A stretch of DNA of 64,000 nt from positions 447,001 through 511,000 of the forward strand of contig CAJHZI010000827.1 in the NCBI GenBank assembly GCA_905160935.1, written 5' to 3'. Source of the stretch: Enchytraeus crypticus. Its lineage: Eukaryota > Annelida > Clitellata > Enchytraeida > Enchytraeidae. The notes beneath the pieces were generated by a model. It made no database searches. It was not told the origin of the DNA and saw only the letters and a program-made list of their open reading frames with translations. Made by a program: the position numbers and the translations under genes. Below, in pieces: positions 46,401-52,995 of this stretch. Positions within the stretch are counted from its first letter, which is position 1; each line of letters begins with the position of its first letter.

Positions 46401-48719
46401 ATAGTCAAAAAGGTTCATAGCTTGTTATTCATCAAACAGTAAAAAAGTTCGTATCAATGAGGCTAATATCGTCCGAATGATTTGGTCTATTATGTTGTCC
46501 CTAAATTTCTCGTAAGCCAAGCTTTACCATTTGACTCGATATTTCCGCTATTTACTAAAATTATAATGGTGACCGTCACTATATTATTTTCTTTAGGTAT
46601 GTCGTTGTAATGTTCATTAAATTGAGAAAATTTAATTCTTGTTAAAAGTATTTTACACAAATACAATGTCAAAAGATATGTTAAAATAGATGTAAATGAT
46701 AGGTTGCTACCAGAAACTAGTATGAACTTACAAGAAACTTGAAGAACCATCTCGTTACTGATAGGTTATCAACATACTGATAAGCTATAAATACACTGAT
46801 AAGTCATCAATACACTGATAAGCTATCAATATACTGATACGTTCTCAATATACTGAAAAGTTTTAAATATACTGATAAGCTATTAATATACTGATAAGCT
46901 ATCAACATACTGATAAGCTATTAATATACTGATAAGCTATTAATATACTGATAAGCTATCAATATACTGATAAGCTATAAATACACTGATAAGCTCTCAA
47001 CATACTGATAAGCTATAAATACACTGATAAGCTCTCAACATACTGATAAGCTATCAATATACTGATAAGCTATAAATACACTGATAAGCTCTCAACATAC
47101 TGATAAGCTATCAATATACTGATAAGCTATTAATATACTGATAAGCTATCAATATACTGATAAGCTATCAATATACTGATAAGCTATCAATATACTGATA
47201 AGCTATCAATATACTGATAAGTTCGCATTACAAAAACCATACACTTCAAACGAGGTTTAGCAATATATCGTAATTTTCCTATGTATTTCATGTTATAACA
47301 GTTTGGACAGAGTCTGCAAGAGACGTCCATGATATTGCGTTATGGCGAGGAACTGGACGTTAAATTCTTACAGATTTGTTTATTGATTGATTAATTTATT
47401 GTTTTATTTTACATTTGACCAGAAGACAGAAGGCCAACGTTGAGCGACATCAAGCGATCAACAACCTTCAGTTCCAAACAAGATCTGATCTTCTTCTGTC
47501 TAAATGCTCCACCAATGGTCGTCCCTCTCACGGGATTTCTGTGCTGAAGAAAGCCTGCGCCAACGACTACAACCTAAGCAGCCAATCTCGTCTACCACTG
47601 TTCAGGGGCTGCGCCTCCGATGAATATTTCCTCCCCCCTCAGACGTCCATCGGCCTGACATTCTGTTCCTCGAGGGGACCGAGTCGTTACAGCACCCTAA
47701 CTAGACCTGAGAACCCACTGGCAAGCTACTCCGGTTCCAAGTTAGGACACTGGGGTGGATATGAACTGGGATATGAACAAGGTAACGGTGAACGAAATGA
47801 ATCCATGTCGGGAATGGGATTGAGTCAGAAGAGTGGATTTGGAAGTTGCCAGGGGGTAATGGAGACGAGTGATCCAGTAGAGCATTCTACTGATAATCCG
47901 GACTTTAATCATCTCTGCAGTTCTGGAGGTTGGAATGACTCCAGTTTGAACTGGTCTGATAGAAACGATCGGCATGAAAGTTACAATGAAAGTTTGACTA
48001 ATACAGAGGAAAGAAGCGATGGGAATATTGAATCATTTCCTAAACAGCGCGAAGACAGAATTGGACAGGTGAAATATGCGACTTCCACTCGAAAATCTGG
48101 AAGAAGTGGAAAAGGAGACAGTTTGGTGCTTTCAGATGAAGACTTTCGTGCTAACCAGATGGAATACAAGACTGTAGGTGGAACAGATTTAGTTGGAGAA
48201 CAGGGAAGATTCGAGACGCACCAGACAGAAGATGTGATAAACATCAAAACTCCTCTCCTGAAATCTTCAAGATATCGAGCCCCTCAAGAACTCGAAGGTA
48301 GACATATGAGACAGCAACAACAAGATCCGCATTTAGGAGGAACTGGCTTTGCTACCGGTGATCACATTCTAAAAGTCGACAACTTTACTAGTGCAGGTTT
48401 TCTAAATGATAAAATGAAAACAGGAAATCGTTCTAATTTCGCAGAAACACCGGAATTTCTTGACGGGATTTACCATAATAAACCGAGAAGCGTTATGAAC
48501 GGAATTCTAGACGCGAGAGTGACCCAAGAGCAAGACTATGCCAAGAACTCAAACCATCAGTACATAGATCACAGCAGATATACACTAGGCTGCAGCAATT
48601 CAACCGAGCTGTCTGTCCCAGGATGCTTCGGGATCCACCACAACATCATGGACTCTGGAATTGGGGTGGCTGAGGATGAGGAAGCAGAAACGGTGCAGCT
48701 TCAATCAATGGAGACGTAG
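30465..48719 (+). CDS. SUEL-lectin/CUB/sushi single-pass membrane protein, 8 exons, 832 aa
   Basis: Spliced CDS: 30465-30611, 31775-32000, 36567-36691, 38553-38790, 39763-39960, 41194-41385, 42340-42415, 47423-48719. The lengths sum to 2499 nt, i.e. 832 codons plus TAG. Every junction has GT/AG and matching phases (0,1,0,1,1,1,2). Layout: signal peptide ~1-26; SUEL-type lectin ~37-122 with eight Cys; CUB ~132-245 with four Cys (132, 163, 192, 209); sushi/CCP ~251-310 with four Cys and a Trp; Ser/Gly-rich linker ~312-375; TM helix ~377-398 followed by SKRR; cytoplasmic tail 402-832. Such modules bind carbohydrate or protein ligands, so a cell-surface receptor or adhesion role is inferred, not shown. 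The ATG follows an in-frame TAA 15 nt upstream. Introns 1-7 are packed with SINE, LINE and minisatellite sequence. I do not recognise a named orthologue; EVA-1 and latrophilins share the SUEL domain but not this architecture. Confidence 0.88.
30640..30925 (-). repeat. RT6 3' fragment between (ATT)n tracts, in intron 1
   Basis: 30714-30870 matches the 3' part of RT6 at 52998-53155, including the terminal hairpin (CCCCGGT...AACCTGGGG). ATT microsatellites flank both sides (30640-30690 and 30868-30920). Confidence 0.75.
31210..31340 (-). repeat. S1 SINE in intron 1
   Basis: Near-complete minus copy: AAAGCTAAGGTTAACGTCAG to GACTTCGCCACTTGCTCCAG, with B box GGATTTGAACCC. Confidence 0.85.
31344..31713 (+). 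mobile_element. Composite element: unrelated 5' unit plus RT1 3' end, (AT)n tail
   Basis: The 5' unit (CAGGATTGTTTTCTCAGTGA, TTAGTCGAAGCTGAGGAAGG, ATCTCGTCATAAGCAGAATC, TATATCAAAAGTAATGCTGT) is fused at about 31545 to the RT1 end from GATGATTTAAAGAG through the hairpin to GCACTAAGA, then (AT)n. The same fusion occurs at 61761-62042. This copy has ~62 extra bp (31384-31445). It lies just upstream of exon 2. Confidence 0.8.
31775..32000 (+). CDS. Gene 1 exon 2: body of SUEL-type lectin domain
   Basis: 75 codons plus 1 nt. Acceptor CACTATTTCAG, donor CCAG|GTACGT. Family hallmarks are A.YGR near the start (RARYGRND), six Cys, and the closing signature DPCGYEEFLKVAYRC, which matches the DPC..xxK.L.V.Y.C end of Gal_Lectin domains. 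Composition is clearly richer in GC than the surrounding intron DNA, as expected for an exon. Confidence 0.9.
32118..32405 (-). repeat. S5 SINE-like element in intron 2
   Basis: Minus copy: CATCATCATC tail, CAGATTAACTAGGGTCGGGA, TACGAATAGATCTTCTCCAC, then AATTTCTGGAGTCTAGGCGC, CGAATGCCCTTTCTGATGTT, GCGGACATAACGCG. 32406-33505 is otherwise unique. Confidence 0.8.
33506..34105 (+). repeat. Two S1 SINEs in intron 2
   Basis: 33520-33645 is a good plus copy whose 5' end is preceded by a short inverted ACTGGCTCC (33506-33514 versus 33522-33530). 33955-34105 is a decayed plus copy (GAGTCGGTAGCATG, TAGGGTTCAAATCCTATGCT, GAAATTGACGTCAA). Between them lies a CT run (33847-33864) and an R8 fragment (GCTCGATGTTGTCATGGATG). 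Confidence 0.75.
34225..34475 (+). repeat. S5 element in intron 2
   Basis: CCCCGTGTTGTGTCCGGGTT, GACCAACCGTATAAATATG, GTAGAAGGCTAC, AAACCAACGTCAGAAAGGTC, CTCCCGACCCTGGTTAAACT, then GATGATGATG. 34476-35129 is unique. Confidence 0.85.
35130..35335 (+). repeat. S5 element, partial
   Basis: ATCCAAACCAACGTCAAAAA, GGGCATTAGATTGGTGATAC, TAGGCTCCGGAAACTGC and the end TTAAACTGATAACATAAGGA with AGATGATGATAATG. Confidence 0.65.
35519..36411 (+). mobile_element. RT1 non-LTR retrotransposon, 3' RT portion, broken; upstream of exon 3
   Basis: 5'-truncated within the RT domain (GVRQGC). Contains the catalytic box VRFADDQGMVAG, MKINIKKTKVLRVS, YLGHTITDDGKCE, TLLYGCETRTLRKEDIRKLE, and the C-terminus ending PWTCQ-stop. 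A frameshift lies near 35550, a nonsense TAG at 35977 replaces an AAG codon in the sister copy, and a 1-nt deletion lies near 36173. The ORF stop TAG sits in the 3' hairpin CCTGCCAGTAGGCAG, and the element ends TGCACTAAGAGAG. At the 5' edge, GGTTTGGACCACGCTATT (35475) repeats an internal RT1 segment (36000), a small rearrangement. Confidence 0.88.
36440..36560. repeat. (GATT)n tract before exon 3
   Basis: Imperfect GATT/GATTGATTGA repeats end six bases before the exon 3 acceptor region and stand in for its polypyrimidine tract. Confidence 0.85.
36567..36691 (+). CDS. Gene 1 exon 3: first half of CUB domain
   Basis: 2 nt plus 41 codons, phase 1 in and phase 0 out. Reads GCTGSGQHDIRLYD then YVASPNYPGKYFMDAECRW, the SPNYPxxY signature and second Cys of CUB domains. 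Acceptor ACGCTAG at 36566 follows a GATT repeat with a weak pyrimidine tract, yet it is the only nearby AG giving an open, phase-correct frame. Donor is AAG|GTTTGT. Two oppositely oriented RT1 retrotransposon copies flank this exon. Confidence 0.8.
36785..37100. repeat. 11-12-bp minisatellite in intron 3, left part
   Basis: About 27 units of CTGGTATAATA with CTGGTATAATG variants. The array resumes at 37977-38022 after the inserted RT1 copy. Confidence 0.9.
37101..37976 (-). mobile_element. RT1 non-LTR retrotransposon, 3' RT portion with intact frame
   Basis: The minus-strand frame is open from the 5' truncation (FNFYAEAVMEEAMEDLEE) to PWTCQ-stop at 37123, with no stop or frameshift, so it is the youngest copy here. 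It carries FADDQGMVAG, YGMKINIKKTKVL, YLGHTITDDSKCE, TLMYGCETWTLRKEDIRKLE and GRGRPRLGMLDDLKTHSF. The 3' end is hairpin, GCACTAAGAGAAAGAGA. It is inserted in the CTGGTATAATA minisatellite and opposes the plus copy at 35519-36411. Confidence 0.9.
37977..38022. repeat. Minisatellite, right part
   Basis: ATACTGGTATAGTATTGGTA and AATACTAGTATTATAATGG continue the array interrupted by RT1. Confidence 0.75.
38285..38470 (+). repeat. S2 SINE in intron 3
   Basis: CTCGTGGGTTCGAGTCCCAG (B box), AATCTCGGACATTCACTGGA, CTGGTTACACGG, TAACGGTTTAAACATG, GATCATTTCACTATAATGCG. It lies ~85 bp upstream of exon 4. Confidence 0.85.
38553..38790 (+). CDS. Gene 1 exon 4: second half of CUB domain
   Basis: 79 codons plus 1 nt. 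Acceptor AACATTTCAG, donor GAAG|GTGAGA. It begins IAVQRSQTLRLIIYDFELD, continues with the third and fourth CUB cysteines (GKCHEYLEI and FHDCGS), and ends with the TFKTG...GFLLYFE strand typical of CUB C-termini. Phase 0 in matches exon 3 exactly. Confidence 0.88.
38905..39025 (+). repeat. S5 fragment in intron 4
   Basis: TTTCCTGTGTTGTGTACGGG, GTCATAGAAGGCGACTTAAA, ATCCAAACCAAAGGCAGAAA. Confidence 0.65.
39030..39300 (-). mobile_element. RT5 reverse-transcriptase C-terminal fragment
   Basis: The minus strand encodes RITGRPKRRWKDCLEEDLKA then AGVRIYGRTEERIRMNIEEM, the GRPxxxWxDxxxxDLK signature at the C-terminus of many LINE polymerases. Short and decayed. Confidence 0.65.
39345..39478 (+). repeat. 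S1 SINE in intron 4
   Basis: Full plus copy: GGAGCCAGTGGCCACATCGG, AGGTTCAAGTCCTGGGCTCG, CACTGACATCGCTTTCGAGT, GAGGAAACTGACGTTAACC. It starts inside a small palindrome GTGGCTGGAGCCA. Confidence 0.88.
39490..39745 (+). repeat. S3 SINE, longest copy
   Basis: TTGGATCATGGACTTGCACC, TCTTGTGGTCACTGTGTACT, GGTGCTTTGGCGCCTG, GAGACGTCCCTGACATTGCC, TTATGGCGAGGAACCGGACG, tail TTATTGATTTATTTATT. It ends 18 bp before exon 5, so its tail lies next to the exon 5 acceptor. Confidence 0.8.
39763..39960 (+). CDS. Gene 1 exon 5: sushi/CCP domain
   Basis: 2 nt plus 65 codons plus 1 nt, a symmetric 1-1 exon as is usual for a shuffled CCP module. It holds four Cys in CCP spacing (residues 251, 277, 298, 310), an NLT glycosylation sequon before the second Cys, CDPGHVISG, and a Trp shortly before the last Cys (HWISPNLSC). 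Acceptor GATTATTTCAG, donor GTGG|GTTAAT. Confidence 0.88.
40080..40655. repeat. Several S5/RT3 3' tails in intron 5
   Basis: 40085-40135 (+), 40185-40260 (-, CAGTTTAACTAGACTCGCGA) and 40555-40650 (+, AGGTCCATTCGTAGCCCAAG, GATGATGATGATGATC) share the AACTGGGATT...GATGATG end. Confidence 0.65.
40764..41160. repeat. S1 tail (+) and S2 SINE (-) in intron 5
   Basis: 40764-40815: TTTCGAGTGAGGAAACTGAC and GTTAACATTAGCTTTACCAG. 40945-41155: minus S2 with GGGATTCGAACCCACGAGGG, CAAGTCCAGTGAATGTCCG, GTATAACAAG. Confidence 0.78.
41194..41385 (+). CDS. Gene 1 exon 6: Ser/Gly-rich extracellular stalk
   Basis: 2 nt plus 63 codons plus 1 nt (1-1 symmetric). Acceptor TTCTTTTCCACAG, donor TATAG|GTTAGA. Low-complexity S/G/T-rich residues without cysteine form a juxtamembrane linker between the sushi domain and the membrane helix. 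No domain is recognised. An internal GGTAAG at 41228 could act as an alternative donor but would change the phase. Confidence 0.75.
41468..42200. repeat. Intron 6 cluster: S5 tail, (CTT)n, S1 (+), RT2 (-), RT4 (+)
   Basis: 41468-41515 S5 tail. 41575-41700 TTCTTG/TTC microsatellite. 41701-41813 plus S1 (TGGAGCCAGTGGCGATGTCG). 41825-42115 minus RT2 C-terminus (TTCCAAGCCTGAGTGGTCAT, CTGCATCCATTTACTTAGAC). 42135-42200 RT4 end (GAATGTTGCCGCCCTATGAT, CAGAACGCAAAGAACTGATG). Confidence 0.75.
42340..42415 (+). CDS. Gene 1 exon 7: transmembrane helix
   Basis: 76 nt, phase 1 in and phase 2 out. Acceptor TTACTTTTTCCAG. Encodes LVVSMLSAIFFVLLLLSTAL then FISK, a clean ~22-residue membrane helix ending in basic residues, which predicts type I topology. 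The exon is too short for ordinary ORF listing and was found from its phase and its hydrophobicity. Confidence 0.82.
42600..42865 (-). repeat. S5 element with (CAT)n tail, intron 7
   Basis: CATCATCATC tail at 42655-42700, CTTGAATCTCAGTTTAACTA, GGGTCGGAAACGAATAAACC, body CATACCAAACGAAAGACTTT, end CGACATGTGCAGTC. A GCATCATGCATC duplication lies at 42618-42655. Confidence 0.75.
43225..43490. repeat. (GA)n purine tract, intron 7
   Basis: GA-rich from 43238, with pure runs at both ends. Leu/Ser ORFs on the other strand are artefacts. 42866-43224 has nothing recognised. Confidence 0.88.
43582..43710 (-). repeat. S1 SINE, intron 7
   Basis: AAGCTAAGGTTAACGTCAGT, GATATCAGTGACGGGCGAGC, TTCAACCCCGCAC, GACATCGCCACTGGCTCCAG. 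43711-44479 contains a purine-rich stretch (43808-43880) and AT-rich unique DNA. Confidence 0.85.
44480..44718 (+). mobile_element. RT3 reverse-transcriptase C-terminal end
   Basis: Encodes RLRWYGPIVRKAH, then VWREDLDVKLERGRPQLTWD and LSKKDMKNRELTNDMVWDRE, a classic LINE C-terminus, ending CCCGACCCTATTTAAACTGG and GATTAA. The same 3' end terminates S5 elements. One in-frame stop is visible after KAH. Confidence 0.75.
44725..44940 (+). repeat. Degenerate RT1 3' end
   Basis: GACTTTTACTAACACATTCA, GATATGAAATGAAAAGC, then CCACGGACCTGCAGTAAG, where the hairpin is shortened. Confidence 0.5.
45115..45475. repeat. 29-bp minisatellite, intron 7
   Basis: About 12 units of GACTGGAACAACGTGGCCTC then AGTGTATAA, with GGGGCATCAGTATATAA variants. 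It ends in a G run (45471-45481). Confidence 0.92.
45482..45745. other. GC-rich block with internal inverted repeats, intron 7
   Basis: GCAGCGGTCGCAAATTGGAC, CAATTTTGCGCCACCGTTGA, CCGCCGTTGTTCGC: AATTGGACCAATT and GCGGTC/GACCGC can pair. Frame 45524-45745 has no domain. It is unlike the repeats around it. Confidence 0.4.
45777..45912 (-). repeat. S1 SINE with short snap-back end, intron 7
   Basis: AGCCGATTTTAACGTCAGAT to GCCACATGGCTCTAGCCAGT then GG. CCACATGGCT and AGCCAGTGG form an imperfect inverted 5' end. Confidence 0.75.
46750..47222. repeat. 19-bp minisatellite, each unit with GATAAG, intron 7
   Basis: About 25 units of TACTGATAAGCTATCAATA with TATAAATACAC and CTCTCAACA variants. It ends ~200 bp before exon 8. 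45913-46749 is AT-rich DNA. Confidence 0.93.
47305..47395 (+). repeat. S3 3' portion next to exon 8
   Basis: GAGTCTGCAAGAGACGTCCA, TGATATTGCGTTATGGCGAG, GAACTGGACGTTAAATTC, TTGATTGATTAATTT. The T-rich tail lies directly upstream of the exon 8 acceptor, as S3 does before exon 5. Confidence 0.8.
47423..48719 (+). CDS. Gene 1 exon 8: 431-residue cytoplasmic tail and stop
   Basis: The terminal coding exon is open for 1297 nt to TAG. The first base completes AG|A (Arg), so the tail starts R-RQKANVERH just inside the membrane. It is Ser/Asn/Gly/Glu-rich and probably disordered, with no folded domain recognised. Candidate short motifs include YSTL and YKTV (YxxPhi type), NPDF (NPxF type), IYHNKP (YxN, Grb2-SH2 type) and DEYFLPP. 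These are pattern matches only. The C-terminus QSMET is not a class I PDZ ligand. Confidence 0.88.
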
Positions 48720-48794
48720 CTAATTAGTGTGACGTCTTGTAGCTTCGGTTGTGCCACAACAGAGTTCGCTGAAGCATAATTTAGTTGGCTTAAT

Positions 48795-48995
48795 TAGTTA
48801 ATCTTACATCATCAGTTCCTTGCGTTCTGTACAGAATATAGTGCGGCAACATTCATCCATTCGTTTCAATCATCAGCAATCTTCACAGCGTCTTCCCATG
48901 AAATGTTTAATGCTCTCAAATCCTTATTGATCATGCTTAGCCAAGTACTTCTAGGTCTTCCTCGTTTCCTTTTTCCTTGATATACTTTCTTAGTT
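48795..48995 (-). repeat. RT4 reverse-transcriptase 3' end
   Basis: In reverse it encodes KRGRPRSTWLSMINKDLRAL then WEDAVKIADD and ends TGTACAGAACGCAAGGAACT, GATGATG. Related copies: 42135-42200 and 57505-57640. Confidence 0.7.
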
Positions 48996-49370
48996 AAGCT
49001 TAGTTAAGCTTAATTAAGCGCAATTAAGCTTAATTACTTGGTCATCGAATAAGTTGTTCACTCCCTAACTTTCTTGAAAAGGTCAGGTGCAAGGCACACA
49101 TTTATGCTCACAATGTGCTTTCCAGCCCACTTAGGAATACCCTGTCTACAACGAATAGAGTCCCTTACCGAGGACATAATGCTACACAACTTTAATGTAG
49201 CTTTTAGAAATAAAAATGACTAATGAGGTAGCTTCACACGTATTATAGACAACGATAATTTTAATAAGACCTGTGATGGTTATCAAAAGAAATTGTCAAA
49301 GTAATTTGGTCCGCACTCAAAACAATTGCTGAGAACTTTTTATAATTAATTTATTTGTTGATCTCCTTTA
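48996..49370. other. 3' flank of gene 1
   Basis: Short duplications of AAGCTTAGTTAAGC/AATTAAGC at 48995-49035. Contains the candidate AATAAA. Otherwise unique. Confidence 0.4.
49209..49214 (+). promoter_or_regulatory. Candidate poly(A) signal of gene 1
   Basis: AATAAA lies 490 nt after the gene 1 stop codon. If it is used, the 3' UTR would contain an antisense RT4 fragment. No cleavage site can be confirmed. Confidence 0.2.
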
Positions 49371-49502
49371 CAAAGCCAATGTTAACGTCATTTTCCTCAC
49401 TCGGAAGCGATGTCAGTGTGTGGCGAGCCCAGGATTTTAACCCGCACATAGGCCTACTGATCCGCGGTCGAATACCTTACCGACATCGCCACTCTCTTCA
49501 AC
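49371..49502 (-). repeat. S1 SINE
   Basis: AAGCCAATGTTAACGTCATT, GGCGAGCCCAGGATTTTAAC, TACCGACATCGCCACTCTC. CCACT...AGTGG (49489-49507) hints at a snap-back end. 49503-49839 is AT-rich. Confidence 0.8.
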
Positions 49503-49839
49503 TAGTGGATTATACGGATTATGCCAATTTTAGAATATTTAGAGCATGCATGCAATTAAAATCAACTTTCTTATGCCACACTTTATTCTTCAAAGTCAGA
49601 AAAATTTACAACTTTGCTTTTTAAATTGCAAAGAAACTATTTAATTATTTATTTAATTTCAAATAAATTATTTTACCAATTTCAGAATCCGATGAAGAAA
49701 AATAGAAAAGTAAAATAAAATAGCTTAATCTATATATTATTTCTAGTATTATTAACATACATGCACGCAGGCTACAAAATTAAACATACATTCGTCAGTT
49801 GTTTTATTTAATTTACATAAGCTACTTTTCATAAGCTTC

Positions 49840-50262
49840 CCCGTGTTGTGCCCGGGTGTGATTGGACCACTGCGGAATAGGGTAACCGAAAACAAACTGT
49901 TGCATGTAAGTAAGAGGCGACTAGGGTCGGATTTGAAGAAGGTAATGGGGACCCATCTCAACTTTAAATTTCCCATGATTAAATAGCATACGGAACTAAA
50001 CAAATGAAGAATTCTTGAACGAGTCGGTAAAGAGAGACAGAAAGAAAGGCTGGATATGACATCAATAGAATAAGGAGAATAGTTTGCTGAAGGAATAGAA
50101 GGAAGGTTGCAGGTAAAAGAGTTAGAAACAGACCAAGACATGGGATGCTGGATGATTTAATAAGAAATTCTTATATAGAATTGAAAAGTAAAGCTGAAGA
50201 TAGAATCGGTTGGAATAGTAATATGCCTTGGGCCTGCCGTTAGGCAGTGCACTAGAAGAAGA
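49840..50262 (+). repeat. S5-like head followed by a diverged RT1-type end
   Basis: CCCCGTGTTGTGCCCGGGTG at 49840, then at 50090-50250 RT1-like coding (GAAACAGACCAAGACATGGG, GAAAAGTAAAGCTGAAGATA) and a hairpin with a different loop, CCTGCCGTTAGGCAG, then TGCACTAGAAGAAGAAG. It looks like an RT1 subfamily with a GAA tail. Confidence 0.65.
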
Positions 50263-50467
50263 AGCTACTGTAAATAAGTTGGTAAAACTCTCATGATAAG
50301 TGACAGTTTTGATCATAACTATCATTATCATGATAAAGTGATTATTGCTCACGAGATGGAGCCAGTGATAATCGATTTTCCTGCTTTAAATGAGAAACAA
50401 ACCACTAAATATTCGTTTTACGTCCATATACTGTAGATATGTGTCATATAGTAATCACTAATCAGGA

Positions 50468-50482
50468 CTCACTCTCTCTCTT

Positions 50483-50513
<31 letters not shown>

Positions 50514-50765
50514 TTCTCTCTCTCCTTCTAGTGTTCTACCAAGTGACAGATCCAAGGTACATATTCATACGGCGAGTCGTGGGCAGAGACCTTTTGAAGC
50601 TCTATACACGGAATATATACAACAGCAACAACAACAACAAAATTAAAGTGCTTCTGTCGCCCCTGACAACACTGAGCACTATGGTACCAAATCCAATCCG
50701 ATGAGCAGAATGTGGGGTCCAAACGGTGCAAGCCAAAATCCGGGAATTCAGTCAGAGGAAGAGTA
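50468..50765. repeat. (CT)n, R7 end (-) and R8 (+)
   Basis: CT tract 50471-50525 passes into TCTAGTGTTCTACCAAGTGA (R7 terminus in reverse), then R8-type CAACAACAACAACAAAATTA and CTGACAACACTGAGCACTAT. 50766-51824 is AT-rich without supported genes. Confidence 0.65.
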
Positions 50766-51824
50766 CTAGTGGAATGGAGGTTTACTTATTGGTCTCAATT
50801 CATGTGTACTGGTTAAATAGGAAAGGTCAAAGAGAAAAGCCTTTAATCGTCTATAGAACAAACTGTTCACACAGAAGGAGAGGTTACAAACAAAACGAAC
50901 AAACAATTGCACAAAAACGAAAGAGACCTTCAAATCTTATTAACGAAAATGAATGTATAATTAATTGTACTAATATTAAGGCTGGTAACTATTGAGCTAT
51001 TTTAAATGGTTAACTTTTTGAAAAGTAAACAATCACATTTAGTTTATTTTCCACAAATTTATTAATTATAGCGCTATGTGTTCCATTCGAAAGCGAATTA
51101 TTTGTTGGTAATCCCGCAGAAAGCGTTTTCAGCTGAATATATATGAATCTTATTACACCTTCAAGACGTGGCAGCAAGTTACAAACAACAAACACAAAAT
51201 AACAACAGTGCACTACAACAAATGCAACTGCATTGAAAATAAAATTACAATAAAAATATGAGGCATAGATGTTCTAATTATCTACAAATTAATATGCAGT
51301 ACCGTCACAACACCCTTGTTCAATTTATCAACATCTTTGGCAAGGTCGTTACTGATGACGTTGACCTCTAGTAGCAGACTACTTTGATCTCTTCGAGGAA
51401 TTAGACTTCTCTAATTTTGTAGTCAAGTATATTATGCGGTTGCTAACCTTTTAGCGATAATGATTTTAAAATAAATGTATTTCCTGAAAATGGCTCCTCT
51501 TGGTTAAACATATGATTCTATTCAGTAAATAATTTATACAAAAATGTAAATAAAAGATAATTAGTACTAATTCGATAAATTAGTTCCGTTAATTAAATTT
51601 TGACTAGACATTAAGTCATTGGCAATTAGGAGCTCATATTTTACGTAATTTATTTTCCATGGGCTACTACTAATGTGACTAAATACTCTTTAAAACAGGA
51701 ATAGTGGCTGGGTTTTAAATTGTTGAAACTCAATCTTTTCAACAAGTATTGGCAAATTCGAGCAAATGAGCCTTAACGAAAATACCGTTATTGCTATTTA
51801 TTTAATTCTACTAATTTAATATTA

Positions 51825-52120
51825 CCCGTGTTGTGTCTAGGAAGCTGAAGAATAGACCAACCGTGCGTGGACTGGCGACAAAGCACCACGATGCAAACCA
51901 ACGACAGAAAAGGCATTCGGTTTGTAAGCGCCTGAGCTCCAGAAATGTATACAAAATTATCAACTCCAGACCCTAGTTAAATTAGGACTCAATGGAAGAT
52001 GATGATGAGGATGATGATGAAGATGATGAAGATGATGGCGATGACGATTATGATGACGATGGTAATGATGATGATGCTGATGATGATAAGGATGAAGATG
52101 ACAACGACGATGATGATACT
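51825..52120 (+). repeat. S5 element with long (GAT)n tail
   Basis: CCCGTGTTGTGTCTAGGAAG, GACCAACCGTGCGTGGACTG, GATGCAAACCAACGACAGAA, AGACCCTAGTTAAATTAGGA then ~110 bp of GATGATGA-type repeats. 52121-52727 is otherwise unique, with an S1-like remnant near 52470-52560. Confidence 0.8.
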
Positions 52121-52727
52121 ATTTACTTAATCCTAAATAGGAGTCAAGGAGCGTATTATTAAAGCTTATAATTAAAGTGGAAAAGGTTGACAGCACCAAG
52201 TGAAAGCTATTGGCCTAGCCGCTACATCTTAAGCCATATAGTTCTCTGCTGTAGCTGTCATTATTTCAACCGTTGTCGTTCATTAAAGTTTATTGTAGTA
52301 GTTCGTGTTGCAGTTATATGCCTACTAGTAGCAACCTTTAATAGCATAATCATCAGAAGTAATCGGTTAGCGTAGCAGCCTTCTATTAGCTTTGTTGAGA
52401 TATTAGTGTAGGCCTACGTGTTTTTATTTATAGTTTTATTTATTTATTATTATTATATGTATTAAGGCTAAAGCTTAGTTTAATGTTAGTTTTCGATCTC
52501 TAAAACACGGCAGTGACGAGTACTGAAGTCACTGAAGTCAATAATGGAGTCGAACCCGGCATCTATAAGTTAAACTGGTTATTACAAAAATCTCTGTCTG
52601 TTTGATATCCGAACAGCAAGCTAATGCTTCACAACTTTCTAAATCTTACAAACTTCAGAACTTATGTACTTTCTCCTTTGACCCTTATACGTCCACCACA
52701 TAGCCTCATTACGCTATTGAATATCAC

Positions 52728-52953
52728 AATAGCGCAATGGTTAGAGATGTAGATAACGTCATTAAATTTTAAAAGACAGTTCAATGAGGTGAACTGAACT
52801 CTCGTGGGTTCGAATCCCAGCCTTATCTGAGAGTTAAATCTCGGACATTTACTGAACTGGTTACACGGTAAATGGAATTAATTGTCTAACGGTTTAAACA
52901 TGTTGTATTACAAGTGATATATATCAATGTAGTTGATCATTTCACTATAATGT

Positions 52954-52972
<19 letters not shown>
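52728..52972 (+). repeat. S2 SINE, near full length
   Basis: A-box region CACAATAGCGCAATGGTTAG, B box GTGGGTTCGAATCCCAGCC, body CTCGGACATTTACTGAACTG, GGTTACACGG, GTCTAACGGTTTAAACATG, end GATCATTTCACTATAATGTG, then an ATT tail. Confidence 0.87.
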
Positions 52973-52987
<15 letters not shown>

Positions 52988-52995
52988 TTCTTTTT

